From contig NZ_BDBQ01000036.1 in the NCBI RefSeq assembly GCF_001613065.1, positions 1-64,000 of the forward strand: a stretch of 64,000 nucleotides of DNA. Direction: 5' to 3'. A program made the position numbers and the translations under genes. Below the pieces are notes generated by a model that did not search any database, was not told the origin of the DNA, and saw nothing but the letters and a program-made list of their open reading frames with translations. This document shows positions 61,350 to 64,000 of this stretch, in pieces (the stretch's first letter is position 1; the number at the start of each line of letters is the position of its first letter). The stretch comes from Nocardia miyunensis NBRC 108239 (lineage in GTDB: Bacteria; Actinomycetota; Actinomycetes; Mycobacteriales; Mycobacteriaceae).

Positions 61350-61647
61350 TCCCGCGCCGGGGCGTGTTCGACGGCGTCCCGGCCGAAGCCCTGCCCGATT
61401 CCGCGTCTGTTCGTCGCGTCGGCGGCCTTGGGGGTGTGCATCGATCGGCAGCCCCGGCTACCGCCGGAGGAGCCGGCCGTGAATGTCGGGCGGTGCTCGC
61501 CGGTCGGGCTCGTCACGGCTCTTCTTTCCAGGTCGTAGGTTCGTCGCGCGATTCCGGTTAGGGTCGAACCCGGTCGGGACCCATGGGGCGAAAGGGGCTG
61601 TGAGTGAGTGAATTCGGGAGCAAGTCCGGCATGGGCGCGGTGACGTT
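61350..61647. other. Intergenic region after hisH
   Basis: About 300 bp of the interruption between hisH and priA. No gene with a ribosome site is convincing and no clear terminator is seen. A short frame ending at 61651 (VSEFGSKSGMGAVTL) overlaps the start of the tiny frame at 61648. Confidence 0.4.
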
Positions 61648-61770
61648 GTGAACGCGCTGGCCACGGCATTCGATCTGCCGATGTGGCTGGGGTACATCAA
61701 CACCGGCTCGGCGGGGATTCCGCTGCTGAGCGGGTCGGCGTCGGGGTCGGCGGCGGCCGGATCCAGTTAG
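61648..61770 (+). CDS. Possible tiny hydrophobic Gly/Ser-rich protein, 40 aa
   Basis: GTG 61648 overlaps the stop of a 15-codon upstream frame (GTGA). The predicted product starts VNALATAFDLPMWLGYINTG and ends in a Gly/Ser/Ala-rich tail (SASGSAAAGSS). There is no clear ribosome site, so expression would rely on coupling. The amino-acid pattern is more protein-like than random high-GC sequence, but I know no family. Low confidence. Confidence 0.3.
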   Translation: MNALATAFDLPMWLGYINTGSAGIPLLSGSASGSAAAGSS

Positions 61771-61780
61771 CGGATCCAGT

Positions 61781-62293
61781 TCAGTTCTTCGGCACCGGGT
61801 CGACACGTTCGGCCAGCCAGCGGCCGCCGACGTTGTCCAGGCGCACGTGCATCACGGTGCGTTCGGGGCGAGGCAGGCCCAAGGTCGCGTCACTGCGAGT
61901 GGTCTGGTCCACCGACACCACCATCTGAGCGTGGTCGGGGTCGGCGGTCTGGGTGCTGCATTCCACCGACAGCACATCGGAGCTGGTGTGCGTCTCGACG
62001 ACGTGATTGCGCCGGTCCGTGCTGGAATTCTGGAACTCGTCGTGGAACGTGCCGGTGGAGTTGTCCAGGACGCGCTGGTTGTAGGCGTCGTAATCGGTGA
62101 AGGTGAAGGTCGTGAGCTGGCGGCCGAATTCGCAGGCGGCCATCTGCGCCGGATCCGTCGGATCCGCGGCGGCGGGTCCGGCCAGCAGGGCGCCGACGGG
62201 GATCACGCCGATACCCGACGCGGCCAGCGCCACCATGCCGATACCCGTGGCCGGGCGAGGCAGGCCCCTGTGTCGCAGCGTTCTCCGGGACAT
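61781..62293 (-). CDS. Secreted protein, 170 aa, NTF2/Mce-associated-like
   Basis: A signal peptide (basic start MSRRTLRHRG, hydrophobic core, cleavage near GPAAADPTD) leads to a mature domain of about 125 aa. The latter part (VDQTTRSDATLGLPRPERTV, MHVRLDNVGGRWLAERVDPV) resembles the C-terminal domain of Mce-associated proteins. ATG 62293 follows AAGGGGTG. It lies antisense to the his operon direction, between hisH and priA, splitting the operon. Function unknown; exported. Confidence 0.72.
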   Translation of the reverse strand: MSRRTLRHRGLPRPATGIGMVALAASGIGVIPVGALLAGPAAADPTDPAQMAACEFGRQLTTFTFTDYDAYNQRVLDNSTGTFHDEFQNSSTDRRNHVVETHTSSDVLSVECSTQTADPDHAQMVVSVDQTTRSDATLGLPRPERTVMHVRLDNVGGRWLAERVDPVPKN

Positions 62294-62611
62294 GACCGCA
62301 CCCCTTGTTGCTCGACCGATGCTTGCGAAACCCGTGTCCTTGCCCCCGGACGCACAGGATCCGACCGTCGGCCGGGATCTCGCACTTGCAATGACACGCG
62401 CCCATTTCATATTGCCCAACGGGCGGCCGGGCAAACCTTACCGTCGGTCCGGTTTGTTTCGCGGGCGTGTCGCCCCGGGATCCGCCGAGTCGAGTGCTCG
62501 GCTGTCGCACGGGCCGTTCCCGGCCACGCTCGGAGTCGGTTCGGGGGCGCGGGCCTGCGGCGGGTCCGGGCCGGGGCCGAGAGCAGCGTGGTTGCCCAGT
62601 AGGCTACTGCC

Positions 62612-63409
62612 GTGAATCTTGTGTTGCTCCCCGCCGTCGATGTCGCCAATGGTGAGGCCGTTCGCCTGGTTCAGGGGGAGGCGGGCAGTGAAACGAATTA
62701 CGGCTCGCCGCGCGAGGCCGCGCTGTCCTGGCAGCAGGCGGGCGCCGAATGGGTCCATCTGGTCGACCTGGACGCGGCGTTCGGGCGCGGCTCCAACCGA
62801 GATCTGATCGCCGAGGTGGTCGGCGAACTCGATGTGAAGGTCGAACTGTCCGGCGGCATCCGCGACGACGAATCGCTGAAAGCTGTCCTGGCGACCGGAT
62901 GCGCCCGGGTGAATCTGGGCACCGCCGCGCTGGAGGATCCGGCGTGGGCCGCCCGCGCGATCGGCGAATACGGCGACCGGATCGCCGTCGGCCTGGACGT
63001 GCGGCTGACCGAGGGCGAATACCGGCTGCGCGGGCGCGGCTGGGTCAGCGACGGCGGCGATCTGTGGGAGGTGCTCGAACGGCTGGAGCGGGACGGCTGT
63101 TCGCGTTACGTCGTCACCGACGTCACCAAGGACGGCACCCTGACCGGGCCGAATCTGGATCTCCTGCGCGAGGTCTGCCAGGCCACCGAGGCGCCGGTGG
63201 TCGCCTCCGGCGGCGTGTCCACCCTGGATGATCTGCGCGCCATCGCAGGGCTGGTCCCCGATGGGATCGAGGGGGCGATCGTCGGAAAGGCCTTGTACGC
63301 CGGGCGATTCACGTTGCCCGAGGCGCTGGAGGCGGTGCGGGGTCCGGTGCCGGAGGCGGCAGCGGAGCGCAACCACGCGGGCCCCGCGCGCACGCCCGAT
63401 GGACACTGA
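62612..63409 (+). CDS. priA: Phosphoribosyl isomerase (HisA/TrpF bifunctional)
   Basis: The 265-aa TIM barrel isomerises ProFAR in histidine synthesis and, in actinomycetes, PRA in tryptophan synthesis. Catalytic Asp10 (LPAVDVANG) and Asp174 (TDVTKDGT), Arg142 and Trp144 (LRGRGWVSD) correspond with a one-residue shift to the PriA residues of M. tuberculosis (11, 175, 143, 145). Dual activity follows if no trpF exists in the genome. GTG 62612 is preceded by TAGGCT exactly 6 nt upstream: probably leaderless, with its own promoter. Confidence 0.93.
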   Translation: MNLVLLPAVDVANGEAVRLVQGEAGSETNYGSPREAALSWQQAGAEWVHLVDLDAAFGRGSNRDLIAEVVGELDVKVELSGGIRDDESLKAVLATGCARVNLGTAALEDPAWAARAIGEYGDRIAVGLDVRLTEGEYRLRGRGWVSDGGDLWEVLERLERDGCSRYVVTDVTKDGTLTGPNLDLLREVCQATEAPVVASGGVSTLDDLRAIAGLVPDGIEGAIVGKALYAGRFTLPEALEAVRGPVPEAAAERNHAGPARTPDGH

Positions 63410-63413
63410 GGCG

Positions 63414-64000
63414 ATGACCGCTCAACCGGACCGCCAGGCGCTGCTCACCATCGCGAGCGAGATATTGGATTCGGCCGCACCACGTTTCGTACAGGGACTG
63501 GGCGCGCCGAGTGAGGTCGAGAAGGGGCGCGGCGATTTCGCCACCGCCCTGGATCTGGAACTCGAGCGAACTCTGTCGCAGGCTCTGGTCGAACGCACCG
63601 GAATCGGCGTGCACGGTGAGGAATTCGGCGGACCCTCGGTCGAATCGGGCACCGCGTGGGTTCTGGACCCCATCGACGGCACCTTCAATTACTCTGCGGG
63701 ACATCCGCTCTCGGGCATTCTGCTGTCGCTGGTGCACGAGGGCACGCCGGTGCTGGGCCTGACCTGGCTGCCGCTGCTGGGCCGCCGCTATGCCGCCGCG
63801 GTCGACGGTCCGCTGCTGCTGGACGGGAAACCGTTGCCGCCCTTGGCCTCGGGAACCCTGGCCGAATCCATGATCGGCTTCGGCGCGTTCAACATGGATT
63901 CGCGCGGGCGGATCCCGGGCCGGTTCCGCTTCGACCTGCTGGGTGCGCTGAGCCGGTTGTCCGGCCGGGTGCGCATGCACGGTTCCACCGGAATCGACCT
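63414..64000 (+). CDS. impA: Inositol monophosphatase family protein, 3' truncated
   Basis: The frame runs off the right edge; about 195 residues are present. Metal-site motifs are KGRGDFATALDLELE, HGEEFGG (Glu), and WVLDPIDGTFNYSAGHP (Asp-Pro-Ile-Asp-Gly-Thr). In mycobacteria and corynebacteria impA lies between hisA/priA and hisF; it dephosphorylates inositol phosphate, possibly for mycothiol or phosphatidylinositol synthesis, and histidinol phosphate activity is an alternative. ATG 63414 is 4 nt after the priA stop; ATG 63399 in frame overlaps priA by 11 nt. Confidence 0.85.
   Translation, partial: MTAQPDRQALLTIASEILDSAAPRFVQGLGAPSEVEKGRGDFATALDLELERTLSQALVERTGIGVHGEEFGGPSVESGTAWVLDPIDGTFNYSAGHPLSGILLSLVHEGTPVLGLTWLPLLGRRYAAAVDGPLLLDGKPLPPLASGTLAESMIGFGAFNMDSRGRIPGRFRFDLLGALSRLSGRVRMHGSTGID

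Overview
This is a high-GC chromosomal segment of a mycolic-acid actinomycete, most likely Nocardia or a close relative in the Mycobacteriales. The evidence is the G/C-rich third codon positions, frequent GTG starts, many start codons lying directly after a TANNNT -10 hexamer, and a gene order close to the Mycobacterium tuberculosis Rv1539-Rv1604 stretch: lspA-rluD, glbN, dnaE1, ilvA, treZ/treY/treX, bioA-bioF-bioD, bioB-bsaP-DUF2567, nrtR/nadA-nadB-nadC, hisD-hisC-hisB-hisH-priA-impA. Genus-level assignment is inference from recalled families and synteny; no search was run.

Layout. 1-5.3 kb: a small basic protein, two overlapping lipoprotein genes, the envelope/RNA genes lspA and rluD with a membrane-anchored protein, and a Uma2-type nuclease. 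5.4-12.8 kb: a CtpE-type P-type ATPase, a PhzF-like enzyme, a fabH-like gene divergent from its probable TetR regulator, truncated haemoglobin glbN divergent from rarD, and a VOC protein. 12.8-19.2 kb: a three-gene ABC importer of the sulfonate/nitrate/taurine type, a degenerate repeat block, a CitA/DcuS-type two-component pair and a GNAT acetyltransferase. 19.4-38.2 kb: treZ, hydrolases, ilvA, a LacI regulator, dnaE1, a DUF2235 protein, the treX-treY pair and a MarR-GNAT fusion. 38.3-44.6 kb: biotin synthesis (bioA; bioF-bioD; bioQ divergent from bioB-bsaP-DUF2567). 44.6-47.8 kb: a decayed gene, a small basic protein, an M19 dipeptidase, DedA and a tandem repeat. 47.8-52.3 kb: nrtR divergent from nadABC. 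52.3-57.3 kb: two gene remnants, a winged-helix protein, a Ser/Thr kinase, a mycothiol-dependent-type enzyme and a PPOX/F420 protein. 57.4-64 kb: the histidine operon, interrupted between hisH and priA by an oppositely oriented secreted protein and a possible tiny gene; impA runs off the right edge.

How the genes work together. The three biotin transcription units each carry a TGAAC-N3-GTTCA box, and a TetR gene in the locus is the obvious BioQ repressor, so the locus reads as a self-contained biotin regulon that includes the BioB auxiliary protein. NAD synthesis genes diverge from a Nudix-type NrtR across one near-palindrome that overlaps both promoters. TreX, TreY and TreZ together would make trehalose from glycogen.

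No rRNA, tRNA, CRISPR array, insertion sequence or prophage was recognised. The least conventional items are the MarR-GNAT fusion with two spaced operators, the sensor kinase with a long insertion in its ATP-binding domain, the interrupted his operon, three repeat loci and several pseudogene fragments.
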